DNA of 64,000 bases from Macrotrachela quadricornifera. Taxonomy: Eukaryota > Rotifera > Eurotatoria > Philodinida > Philodinidae. The translations under genes and the position numbers were made by a program. The stretch covers positions 1 to 64,000 of the forward strand of contig JAJEKB010011900.1 of assembly GCA_022393335.1 (NCBI GenBank), read 5' to 3'. Positions 22,811 to 33,920 of the stretch are shown in pieces. Numbering within the stretch: the stretch's first letter is position 1; every line of letters starts with the position of its first letter. The notes beneath the pieces were generated by a model that was not told where the DNA came from, did not search any database, and saw only the letters and a list, made by a program, of their open reading frames with translations.

Positions 22811-24620
22811 CTATGAGACACAATTAACTTTTTTTGTTATCTGAAAGTGTCAAATAATAATAAAGTGGAAGTTTTTTACCATTTACTAACGAAATTTTTG
22901 TATGTTTATCAAACTTGGCAAGCACACAAATGTAACACCTTGTGTTTTTCTTTTTTGTGTATAACATACATGGTTATCATTTTTTTCTATGATTCATCGC
23001 GAATATGACATCATTACTAACATTGATGAAGTATAAAATCCACAAACTATACGTCATCTTGTGTAAATTTTGGAACTTCTGTTCGATACGCTACGTCCAT
23101 CAGTGATGGCATCGATTCGATTTGAGACAAGAAGAACCGATTTTTATATCTATTACCGTTAGATCACAAAGGTAAACAAAAATCAACTCATAATATAGTT
23201 CAGAATGTTCTCCATGCATATTTTTCCTAGTGTTTGAATTTCTTTGTTCTAAAACTTTCAACACATATTTTCAATTCATAGTCTGAGTCAGTTCGTTGAT
23301 CTATTAACTGAAAGATTTCTTTAAAAGTATATTCAACTAGAGTAGCGTAGTACACTGAAGAAATTAAAAAGAAAATATTTTATGCTTCACATTCAATGCT
23401 ATTACTTGTTTATTTACAATCAAAGCATTCGAGACAAATATATTTTTTGAGTAAAATGACGTCTTTTTATAGTATATCGAAATAGATACTTTGACTTTTT
23501 AAAGCTTTCTTAAGCAATTTAAAAAAGTTGCTGAAAAATTGAGTTCGTATTTAACGAGAAAAACTGATTTTTTTCGTAAAAATTAATAGAAAAATCGACT
23601 AAGAATTTCCTCTAAGATACTTATAACTTCTGAACGAATAGATTTAAACGTCTGGGTGTCATGTATAGTATGTAGATCTTCCATTAGCAGTTCAAGTGCA
23701 CACGAAATTATTGAAAAATCACTTTAGTAGCCTTACAGAATATGTTCATCTTCAAAAATATTGTTTGAAGTCTTTAAAAAGAACTGTATCAAATTATTTT
23801 CTAATATACAGTTCGATGCGTTTCCATCTCCTCTTTCCAATGGTGAAAATCGCAGCCGTCTATTTTATTCCTATCAAAAATTTTTTGAAAAAAATATTCA
23901 TCAGCCTTTTTTTCTGAATGAGCATTAATGCATCAGAAGACAAAACAACATTCTAAGATTATATTTCTTCATGTACAAGCCCTACAATAACCATTAGTCC
24001 TTTAATAATATAGAAAAAGCATGATAGACTCTATCATCAAGCAGTTTACTTTGTTTTGCCTTTAAGACGTTTAAAAAGAGTTTTGAAATTTACTTTCTTT
24101 CAAACAAAAATTTTTGCTGGAAAAAAATTTAGACAATTGATTCCCTCTCAACCGCAGCGGTCAAAAATGTAGATGTTGCTGAAATTTTAGTTGCGACAAC
24201 ATATCCTTAAATTTTTGTACATGTTCATGTATGCTTCATGGTTGAAGCGACATCTGGAAATAAATGTAATTTGGAGCTGTACAAAAAGGAAAAATCGCAT
24301 TTTTCTTAGACTACTTTTACTCAAATATTGTCTTAGATCAGCAAAAGTCTTTGAAAAAATACAATTATACAGTTCAGGGATTGACGAATTGTTAACTTTT
24401 TAAGTTTTCGCAAATGAGAAAATTTGGTTTAAGAAAAACACAAATTTTCAAGGCAAGAAGTTTAGTACAAGTTGGATTTTATTTGTTTTTAAATGTTTCA
24501 AAAGTAGGCTATAGGAAACTGTTTCAATCTAATTTATCCATGATAAAAAGATATTTTAAACAAGAAGCAGGAAATTAAGACTTTATTGGGTTATTATAAG
24601 ATTCGAGCTATTATAATTGG
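22811..24620. other. intergenic, nothing recognised
   Basis: AT-rich. Open frames near 23696-23917 and 24191-24403 lack domains, good start context or splice partners. No clear repeat structure was found by eye. Confidence 0.4.
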
Positions 24621-24654
24621 ATCGGTTCGGTTCGGTTCGGTTCGATTCGGCTCG
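24621..24654. repeat. pentanucleotide microsatellite (TTCGG)n
   Basis: About six tandem TTCGG units with the last ones diverging (TTCGA, TTCGG, CTCGA). It is GC-richer than its surroundings and lies just upstream of a decayed gene. Confidence 0.8.
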
Positions 24655-24667
24655 ATTTCGAAAAAAA

Positions 24668-26071
24668 TGGAACCAAATCTCATCACCGATATGGATGATA
24701 CTCATCCTTTTGAAGCATTCAATATTGATACAAACTTAAATTTTCATCAAAATTCGATTAATCAATCCGTCAATGAATTCAAAAGTCAACCAGTCATACC
24801 CGATTCTCATACATCATGCAAATTTTCTGTTCAGTTATCAATTAGTTTTTATCAAGATAATAAGACCACATAGATATATAGTTTGTCTTGGTTAAATTCA
24901 ATGATAATAAATGGTTAAGAGTAACTCTCATTCAAATATACAAATAGTCAACTCAAATGACTTGATACAATATAACTATGAAATATCTAGATCACCATCA
25001 TCATTTTTTTACCAAAACCATGGACATAGATGATTCAACAATAACAGAAATTACAAAGACTTTATGCTTATACGCCAATATGGCTGAACACATGAATCAT
25101 CAGGATCAACCTCATGTTAATTTGAGGTATCTCGGTAAATAAATACATCCTTTATAACAGTATTAGATAGGTATAGATCTAAATATAGTATTATCCTATC
25201 GTTTATTTAGATGCTTTTAAGATAGCAGTAGAACAGAAATTCAATTTGACTATTCCGACAGAAATCGAAAAACCAAACAGTAAGTTTCAATTGGAGAGAA
25301 AATCTTTTGCTATTGTCTGTCGTACGAATATGATAAGTCAGATACATTTTCTTTTTTATGAATAAATCTAAAAACGAATGATATACTTGTATCTTTCCCA
25401 TAAAAGAAAAAATAATAGAAAATATTCAAAATGTATTTTATTAAGTTCTACAATATGTCTGTATATCATCGTTTTCAAATGAATCACAAATAAATCGTTA
25501 TTCCTCTATAATAGTCTACATTCAAATCATTCTTAAAAAGCCAATGAATAAGAAAAAGTTATTTTCTCAAAAAAGTAACACGTATAATGAATGAATTCAA
25601 ATTGTACAGAAAATTTAATATTTCATATGTTTTAACTATTTATTCATTTTAGGAATGCAATGTAATTACAACATAACATCCAACGATCAGCTTGAAATAT
25701 GTTTCTGAAACAGGTTTTATAGTAATTCTTCGAAATAAAAAGAATTGAATTCTAAACGAAATCTAGTATTCTATTCCAGTAGGCGATTACATTAGAGTTG
25801 GAAAATTTAAATCGATTAGATCACGTATTAGTATGAAATGGTCCAAAACACTTCGTCATAAACGCATAGAAACAGGAAAAAGAATTTAAAACACAAAGTA
25901 CACATGTGCCAACTGCAACAAGTCTACAATCATCTAGAAAAATAGCCCAAGATGTTATGGCTAGAGTAAAGATATCAATTGAAGATGGTATCGATCGCGT
26001 TAATAGAGGTATACCAATTAAATGTGAAGATGAACGGAATAAGTGTGTATTATCACTACATCAAAATACTA
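24668..26071 (+). pseudogene. decayed multi-exon gene, family not identified
   Basis: Coding-like pieces occur in order: ATG 24668 MEPNLITDMDDTHPFEAFN to about 24871; MDIDDSTITEITKTLCLYA and NMAEHMNHQDQPHVNLRYL at about 25020-25133; then, after a 5'-GTAAAT...TTATTTAG-3' intron, DAFKIAVEQKFNLTIPTEIE to about 25280 with a GTAAGT donor. A later frame at about 25790-26071 reads LELENLNRLDHVLV, NGPKHFVINA, KQEKEFKTQSTHVPTATSL and KIAQDVMARVKISIEDGID, broken by TGA (25834) and TAG. Conserved splice-like signals plus nonsense codons suggest a gene copy decaying in place. I do not recognise the family. Confidence 0.4.
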
Positions 26072-27315
26072 TATAAATATTAGAAAACTGAGATAAATTT
26101 CAACTTCCTGTTTTCTTAATGTTCTACTAGTAGACTTCTGGAACTTTTAAAATCTCTTTATTCAATGACATAAATTGGTATTATTGAATGATTATATCCT
26201 TTGCATCGAACTCACAGAACACATCGTCGAAACCTTCATCATTTGTTATTCATACATTATGTTTATTTATTTCATTAACTGTTCTAAAATTCCAGCTTAC
26301 TCAAGTGTTACTCTGCTAGACGTGTACATGAAACGTTGTCATTCATATTTCATTTACTGTATAACATAAATGAACGTTTACTTAATCTGCTTCATTCCTA
26401 ATTGTCCTATTCACTATGAATTCCCCTATTCACGCGCAAAATTCTATTCCGTTCCATCTTTCTTCAGTTTTATCGATACATCTATGATAGTAATCATAAT
26501 AACACAAAAACATCACACAATTGAATATTGAACAACCACGAAAAATTTTAATGTACAGCAAAATTAGCTGAATCGGCGAGTACATACTTCCTACCTAAGT
26601 ATTTCAATGGTACTCTATCAGACAAACTGTAATCAATTTCCATATATTATCAACCCAGTTTTCTAAAAATCATCATTCTCCTGAAATATTCATCAATCCG
26701 ACTGCAATACTCTGCATTCTACTAATCTACTTTAACTCGCTCCGTAAAACGAAATATATCCAATTTTCTCAACTAGATTTCCCAGCTATGCATAAATTTC
26801 TTTCAAATTCTATCTCATTAATAACTGCCCGCTACTAACGCAAATCACTAATACTAAGAATACTTCCGAATTTTCCTACTTCCTTTGCTTCACTTAGTGG
26901 AACACTCACTATCTGCTGCGTTTTAAAACTTTCTCGAAATACTAGAAATTTTCTTTTAAATATGGAGATTTAAAAAACAAATTATTATACAGATTCTTTC
27001 ACCATTTGACAATCGATGTATTTAAATCAGATCGAAATCCGGATAGTGCCAGTTATTTCTTTCAAATCATCCTCGTCCTCATCATCACTCTTGATAATCA
27101 ATCCTTAAGCTAGGTTGGAATCGCGATCGTGTGCTGCTTACAATATATTATTTCCTATATACTTTTCTTACAAAGTTTAAGATCTCTTATGATAATTCTT
27201 AACTTTTCATTTATTTGGACAGTTTTCCCATTTATATACTAATATATTGTAAACATGCCTGATGCTTGGCTCTTAAGCAAGGTAGAAATCACGATCTAGT
27301 CGTGCGTTCAATCTC
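26072..27315. other. intergenic; duplicated 3' tail of the LRR gene
   Basis: Mostly featureless. Sequence at about 27100-27180 (AGCTAGGTTGGAATCGCGATC through TTTCCTATATACTT) is a diverged copy of 27262-27340 (AAGCAAGGTAGAAATCACGATC through ATCTCCTATATACTT), which contains the LRR gene's stop codon. So the 3' end of that gene was duplicated with a period of about 160 bp. Confidence 0.5.
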
Positions 27316-30134
27316 TTATCTCCTATATACTTCAGCCATGATTCGAGTGTATTGAAAGTACAGTGTGCTGAGTGTCTATATGTAGAGAAGAGGATGAATA
27401 TGGATGATACGTAAATAGGGTGAGAAGGACCGTGTTATGTCGTAAGGCATCAGCAAGATGTTGTGCACCAGCAGTTCCGAAATCATTGTGATCAAGGATC
27501 AGTCCGGTAAGTGTCTATCAGTGGAAAAGAAGATGAATATGGGAGAGATGGAAAAGAAATGAGAATCACTGTGTTATGCCGTAAGGCATCAGCCAGATGT
27601 TGCACACCAGCATCTCCGATTTCATTTTCTACAAGATTCAATGTGGTGAGTGTCTATATGTAGAGAAAAAGATGAATATGAGAGATTTCTAAATAGGATA
27701 AGAATCACTGTGTTATGCCGTAAGGCATTAGCAAGATGTTGCGCACCAGCATCTCCGATTTGATTCGTGTAAAGGTGTAGTGTGGTGAGTGTCTATATGT
27801 AGAGAAGAAGATGAATATGCGAGAGATGTAAATAGGATGAGAATCACTGAGTTATGTCGTAAAGCATCAGCAAGATGTTGGGCAGCAACAGCACCGATTT
27901 CATTTTCTGCAAGATTCAGTTTGGAAAGTGTCTACGTATGGAGAAGAAGATGATTATGCGAGAGATGTAAATAGAATAACACTCACTGTGTTCTGCCACA
28001 AGGCATCAGCAAGATGTTGCACACCAGTATCTCCGATTTTATTCCATATAAGATCCAGTGTGGTGAGTGTCTATATGTAGAGAAGAAGATGAATATGAGA
28101 TAGTTGTAAACAAGACAAGAATCACTATGTTATGTCGTAACGCATCAGCAAGATGTTGTGCACCAGCAGTTCCGATTTCATTTTGTCCAAGATTTAATGT
28201 GGAAAGTGTCTATATGTTGAGAAGACGATGAATATGAGAGAGATGTAAATAGAATGAGAATCACTGTATTATGCCGTAAGCCATCAGCAAGATGTTGTGC
28301 ACCAGCATCTCCGATTTGATTCGTGTAAAGGTCCAGCGTGGTGAGTGTCTATATGTAAAGAAGAAGATGGGTATGAGAGAATTTTAAATAGCATAAGAAT
28401 CACTGTGTTATGCTGTAAGGCATCAGCAAGATGCTGTGCACCAGCGGCTCTGATTCGATTCCATTCAAGGTTCAGTGTGATGAGTGTCTATATGTTGAGA
28501 AGAAGATGAATATGCAAGAGATATAAATAAGACAAGAATCACTGTGTTATGCCGTAAGCCATCAGCAAGATGTAGTGCACCAGCAGTTCCGATTTCATTT
28601 TGTCCGAGGCTCAGTGTGGTGAGTTTCTATATGTAGAGAAGATGATAAATAGGAGAGAGATGTAAATAGGATGAGGATCACTGTATTATGCCGTAAGCCA
28701 TCAGCAAGATGTTGCGCACCAGCAAGTGTGATTTGATTTTCTCCAAGATTCAGTGTGGTGAGTGTCTATATGTAGAGAAGACGATGAATATGAGAGAGAT
28801 GGAGAAGGAATGAGGATCACTGTGTTATGCCGTAAGGCATCAGCAAGATGTTGTGCACCAGCATCTCCGATTTGATTCACATAAAGGACCAGTGTGATGA
28901 GTGTCTATATATAGACAAGTAGATGAATATGAGAGAAGTGTAAATACGGCAAGAATCACTGAGTTATGCCATAAGGCATCAGCAAGATATTGTGCACCCG
29001 AAGCTCCGATTTCATTTTGTCCAAGATTCAGTGTGGTGAGTGTCTATATGTAGAGAAGAAGATGAATATGGGAGAGAGGGAAAGGAAATCAGAATCACTG
29101 TGTTATGCCGTAACGCATCAGCAAGATGTTGTGTACCAACAGCACTGATTTGATTTTTTCGAAGGTACAGCGTAGAGAGTGTCTATATGTAGAGAAGCAA
29201 ATGAATATAAGAGAGGTGTAAATAGGATAAGACTCACTGTGTTATGCTGTAAGGCATCAGCAAGATGTTGCGCACCACCAACTTCGATTTGATTGTTATT
29301 AAGGTCCAGTGTGATGAGTGTCTACGTATAGAGAAGAAGATGAATATGAGAGAGATATAAGTAGGACAAGGATCACTGTATTATGTCGTAACGCATCAGC
29401 AAGATATTGTGCACCAGCAGTTCCGATTTCATTTTGTCCAAGATTCAGTGTGGAAAGTGTCTATATATGGAGAAAAAGATGAATATGAACGAGGTGTAAA
29501 TATGATGAGAATCACTATATTATGGCGTAAGGCATTAGCAAGATGTTGTGCACCAGCATCTCCGATTTGATTCGTATAAAGGTCCAATGTGGTGAGTATC
29601 TATATATAGAGAAGAAGATGAATATGCGAGAAATGCAAATGGATAAGGATCACTTTGTTATGCCGTATAGCATCGGCAAGTTGTTGTGCACCTTCATCTC
29701 TAATCTTATTCCACTTAAGATTCAGTTCGGTGAGTGTCTATATGATGAGAAGAAGATGAACATGAGATAGGAGAATAAAGTATGACAGTTAAAGCACATG
29801 TCTTGGGAACAGCTGGGATAAAGAGCTGGTCACGAGTTCAGACTCGAAGTCATGTGAGCGGATGTTCATCTCCAACTCGTGGTATATTCAAAAGCGGTGT
29901 TAAATATCTTTAAATCTTTAAGCATAACAGCTGTGATAACTGACATTTGAGATACTATAGAACAGAAAAAATGAAACATATTCATTCACGATTGTGATAG
30001 ATAGAAATATTGTACCAACTCACAACCAGATGAATATGTAGCCATGTTACAGAGGAATTGGTACAGTCAGGAGTTTGACAACAGATAGACTCAGTGTCAC
30101 TGTTTTCTGTACTTGAGAGTGAGAAGCTCTCCAT
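27316..30134 (-). CDS. leucine-rich-repeat protein, one exon per repeat (17 complete repeats)
   Basis: Exon 1 (30134-30024) starts at ATG 30134 (MESFSLSSTENSDTES, then a CCQTPDC cysteine cluster) and ends at a strong GTGAGT donor. After a 286-bp intron come 17 exons of exactly 84 bp, from 29737-29654 to 27514-27431, all phase 0, each encoding one 28-residue repeat of consensus TLTTLxLxxNxIGDAGAQHL followed by ADALRHNT. A last 60-bp exon (27375-27316) codes half a repeat and the stop. Predicted length is 532 residues. The pattern is the ribonuclease-inhibitor type of LRR seen in NLR/NLRC3-like proteins, but there is no NACHT, signal peptide or membrane helix, so this is a stand-alone horseshoe, probably a cytosolic protein-binding scaffold. 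All 17 repeat exons are free of stops and frameshifts and keep splice sites, which argues for a functional gene. The role is unknown. Exon 1 is the least certain part. Confidence 0.85.
27376..29737 (-). repeat. 139-bp tandem array of exon plus intron modules
   Basis: Seventeen copies of an 84-bp LRR exon joined to a 55-bp intron, average period 138.9 bp. The intron is as conserved as the exon: it starts GTGATTCTCATCC, passes through a TATTCATCTTCTTC tract and ends CTACATATAG. Copies start (minus strand) near 29737, 29598, 29459 and so on down to 27514. Because both exon and module are symmetric (phase 0, length divisible by 3), gain, loss or skipping of modules leaves the frame intact. Confidence 0.93.
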
Positions 30135-31219
30135 AGCTACACTCAATTCAATAGAGAAGCTCACGACTGAGCTTGAGTCAACAGGGGTTCATTTGGTGAA
30201 AAAGCTTAGCTTCATAAATTACCTTTTGCGTACTCTACGAGTTGGATTAATTTTCTTTGTTTTATCATGTTCTACTGGGTCTTGGACCACAAACATACAA
30301 ATGTCCACTAACATTGTTCAAAGTCTCTATTCTAGCTGATTAGTGATAACCAACTGATGATATTATTATAAAAACATGGTCAAATGTATCCCATTATCAA
30401 GTTTACGTGAATCAACATATATGCCACTAGCAGTTCATGAACTGTAATGAGTTGTGAGAAAGAGTTAGTCCCAAGCTCTAATCCATGTGAGTTTGCCACC
30501 AGCTTCAATTCTAACTTATATGAGCTGGTCACTAACTCGAACTCCAATTCAAGTGAGTCGGAGATAGGTTCGTTCCAGATGAGTTGGGATTGATGCACGA
30601 GTTCTCGTTCTTAGAATTGATATGGAACTCTCACATTCTTGCTTGAGAATTGGCTGTATTTATATAGATTCTTGAGAGATTTGGGAATATTTACTGTTAT
30701 TTTGAGAGTGTTTAGAGTTCTTCGAATACTCGAAGAATTCGTAGAAGTCTTTTGAAATCTTGGGTAAAACTTGAGTATCTATCGTAAGTTAAAATTAATA
30801 TACGAATCATAAGTTAACTTCTGTTAAATAAAAAAAACACAGCAACAATCAATTGATTTGGTAGAGTTCAGTTGAAGTGTAATTGTTCTATGGTTAATTC
30901 TTTTGAGATTAATAAATTAGTAAGTGAGAAAAGTTACTGTTAGTATTTATGTAGGAAGTTAAAGTAAATGCCTGATCCTTAATTTTATTTTCGTAAAGAA
31001 ATTCTAGTTTACAGGAGTTTTAGTTTTATTATAAAGGCTTTGATTAAAAATTATCGATGTCAATCAATGTATGTTTTTACATTGTTTCTATAAGGGAATA
31101 CGTTTTCAGCTACAATTTTTATCTATGTCTCGTATGAACAACACCTAGCGTTATCCAAGCTATGAAAGAAAGATTACTTGCTGACTTTGGAGTAATCATA
31201 AAGCATACAGACAAGGGAA
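30135..31219. other. upstream region of the LRR gene, nothing further recognised
   Basis: About 1.1 kb. It contains weak, diverged repetitions of a GAGCTGGTCAC / CTCGAACTCCA-like motif (about 30440-30600, also 29836). No gene is supported. Confidence 0.4.
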
Positions 31220-33920
31220 GGTCACCAAGTGTTCACTCTTCTTTTTAAACTGAAACTCAGTTGACCGGGAATAATCGAGCATGCTTATTCCGAATTTCAT
31301 AATGGTTTGGGCTAATTTTGTCTTTAAAGCCCTGATTTTTGAAGATTTTAATTTTCAAACCAAAAACTATTTGCGATGGTTATTTTTTGGTCTGTCCAAT
31401 TAATAAAGCATGTCGCCAAACCTACAGAAAAACACTTTTCAAGTTTTGATGAGAGGTTCTGAGCGAGTTTTCTACGTCTAAAACTTTAAAAAAGAAAGGA
31501 AAAACCGGCTTTTTCACTCAGTATAATAAAAAGCAGGAGCGTCGGAGTTCCCGTTTCCCGAGGATTCTGTTTCCAAGGGACACGAACCGATTTCGAAATG
31601 CATTTTAGGCGGCAGCGAAATGTCCATATACATTTTTACTGTCTTTTCGCAAAAATTTGGTGTGCGTTCCGAGTTCTCAGGAACCAAACTTTCCGAAAGG
31701 TTCTCGATACGTAAAAACCTAAGAATCCTACTTGATTAGGGCTCCCGAGAATTGAGAACCTCGACAGGTTATTGATTCCTGAGAACTTAAGAGTTAGGTC
31801 ATCAAGTCTTATATTATGAGTAAGGTATTCTTATATCCTCAAATTTCATACTATGAGGAATACTTGAGATCTTTAAGCGTTATACTATGGAGCTACCTTT
31901 ACGTCCTCAAAGCATATATTATAGAAGTATCCTTATATCCTCAAGTCCTATATAATGGAGTATCTTCAGGTCCTCAAATCCTATATAATGGGAATATCCT
32001 TAGGTGCTCAAGTCCTATATTGCGGATGTGCCCATATGTTCTCAAAGGCTATTTCCTTGGCTGTAGTCAGAGTCTGAAAGGACCTCCCTCATAACGGATT
32101 TTACACTTGAAACAGTCCGTTTGAGGTGAAAATTTTCGGGATGAGTGGACCTGATGAGAAACATATCTGGTAACAATTTCAGCCCGATACATCATATTAA
32201 ACACAACTTTTAGTTGGTTTGCTACCTTCTTGAAGGCCCTTTAATTACTTCAGTAGTATTAAAGACAGAGAGCTCGAGTTGGTTTTAAATTAAACCTATC
32301 GTCTGTGCTCAAGTTTTCTCCGAACGGAATTTTGAAATTTCTCGTTATTCATGTTTTATAAGCATTTCTGTAGGAATGACGTGTAAATCAGCACAAAAAT
32401 ACTGACTTGATAGCATTGAACCTCACTTTTCTCAAATGAGAAATCAATTAAAGAGAATTCGTTCGAACAAAATCTTACTCTTATTTAGATCTCAAAAGCA
32501 AAAAAAATATTAGAGATATCATAAACCGAGCGAGAGTTATTTCAACTTTACTCCCAATAAACCGTGTTTTGAGAAAAATGATAAATAAGTTTCGAGATCG
32601 ACTTTTTCCTTTTTTTGCTCTTTGTTAAAGTTCAGAAAGAATCGTAATAAAATGGCATATATTCTATTTATTTTGCTAAACGTTTTTTAAAAAAATCTAA
32701 CAAATAGAGTGAACTGTCACTACCCACCATGCTCAAGTAGTTTTCTCACTCTCAGATTATGCAATGTACATATTTTTTGTTATACAGTTGCGTTTCATAG
32801 GCATACTGATTCACATCTACTCTCACTCGTCACTAATTTATCCTCAATTCTAAATGAAGAAAATAAAAATAAAGGAAATATATGAAGTACCACTACTGGT
32901 CAAATACACTATCTGATATCTAGATTTATCCAACACTGAGAACGAAAATTACTTTTAAAAGCCGGATATTACGTTCATTCTTTATATATTTATTGACATT
33001 TTCACCAAAAACTTTAATTTTCCATAGATACATTTCGACACAATATACTTCATATAAGAATGTTCAATATTGAAGATAAATCATAAAGCAATGAACTCTA
33101 TCTTTATATGTTAGAAAATGCCTAGAAATCAATACAAAACGATTTTATTTATTACTTATGCAAAAGTAAACGCAATTTTTTTTCAAAACCTACATGATGG
33201 TGAGGGTCAGTTATTTTTCAATAAGTCTATAAAAACCCGTTCATTTTTTAAAAACTCATACATATTCTGAAAGCGAAGATTTCGGCTCATCTTGCTATGA
33301 AAAAACTTAAACTTCGAAATTTTTTGACAAATTGGATTTTTTAAGGAAGCAGACATCCTTAATCCGAGAAATTACTCTGTTGAGGACCTAGAGATGCCTC
33401 CACAAAATAGCAGTTGACGGCCTAACAGTTTCCACAATATAGGACTTGAGGATCTAAAAGTACCGTTACAATATAGAACTTGACGACCTGAAGAGGCACT
33501 AGTACATAACTAGTTCTAGATTCCCAGAACCGAGAACTCTGTATTCAAAAGGATTCCTGGTTCACAGGACGCGAGAATTCTTATAAGTTCTCGGTTCTCG
33601 AAAACTGGAAACTGATATTCCTAGTAAAAAGTTGGTTTTTCCTTTTTTTTAAAAGTTTTAGATGTAGAAAACTCGCTCAGAACCTCTCGTGATACCTTGA
33701 AAAATGATCTTCTGGAGATTTCGCAACGTACTTTGTTAATTGGGCAAATTAAACAAATTTTTTACCGCAAGTAATCTTTTAGCTTGACAATCAAGAACTT
33801 CAAAAATCGAGGCTTTAGTCTCAGAAGTAGCCCAAACCATTATGAAATTCGGAATTAGCATGGTCGACTACCTCCGATAAACTGAGTCTCAGCTCAAAAG
33901 CGAGTGAACACTTGGTGTCC
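31220..33920. mobile_element. foldback-like element with subrepeats in both arms
   Basis: The outer arms are diverged reverse complements: GTCACCAAGTGTTCACTC at 31221 against GAGTGAACACTTGGTG ending near 33918, and GGTTCTGAGCGAGTTTTCTA near 31455 against TAGAAAACTCGCTCAGAACC near 33665. Pairing covers at least 31220-31510 with 33635-33920. Further in, the left arm has a 33-34-bp tandem array (31815-32055), and its reverse complement is at about 33370-33500. Long inverted repeats containing short tandem subrepeats are the hallmark of foldback elements. The 1.3-kb centre has no transposase. A target duplication was not recognised. Confidence 0.8.
31815..32055. repeat. 34-bp tandem subrepeat of the foldback arm
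   Basis: About seven diverged units of the form TCCTCAAGTCCTATATAATG, followed by a (G)GARTATCCTTAGG-like remainder, spaced 33-34 bp. The inverted counterpart at about 33370-33500 shows GGACTTGAGGATCT with a 34-bp step. The open frame across it is a by-product. Confidence 0.75.

Noticed and set aside
27376..29737. CRISPR-like array (regular 139-bp spacing)
   Set aside because: Both parts of the module are conserved and the exon part codes LRRs in frame; repeats and spacers do not have CRISPR sizes.
29543..29770. Plus-strand open frame with internal duplication in the LRR array
   Set aside because: It is the opposite strand of the LRR exon/intron modules.
31816..32094. Plus-strand frame with repeated LYPQ/YNG peptides
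   Set aside because: Arises from the 34-bp subrepeat of the foldback element.
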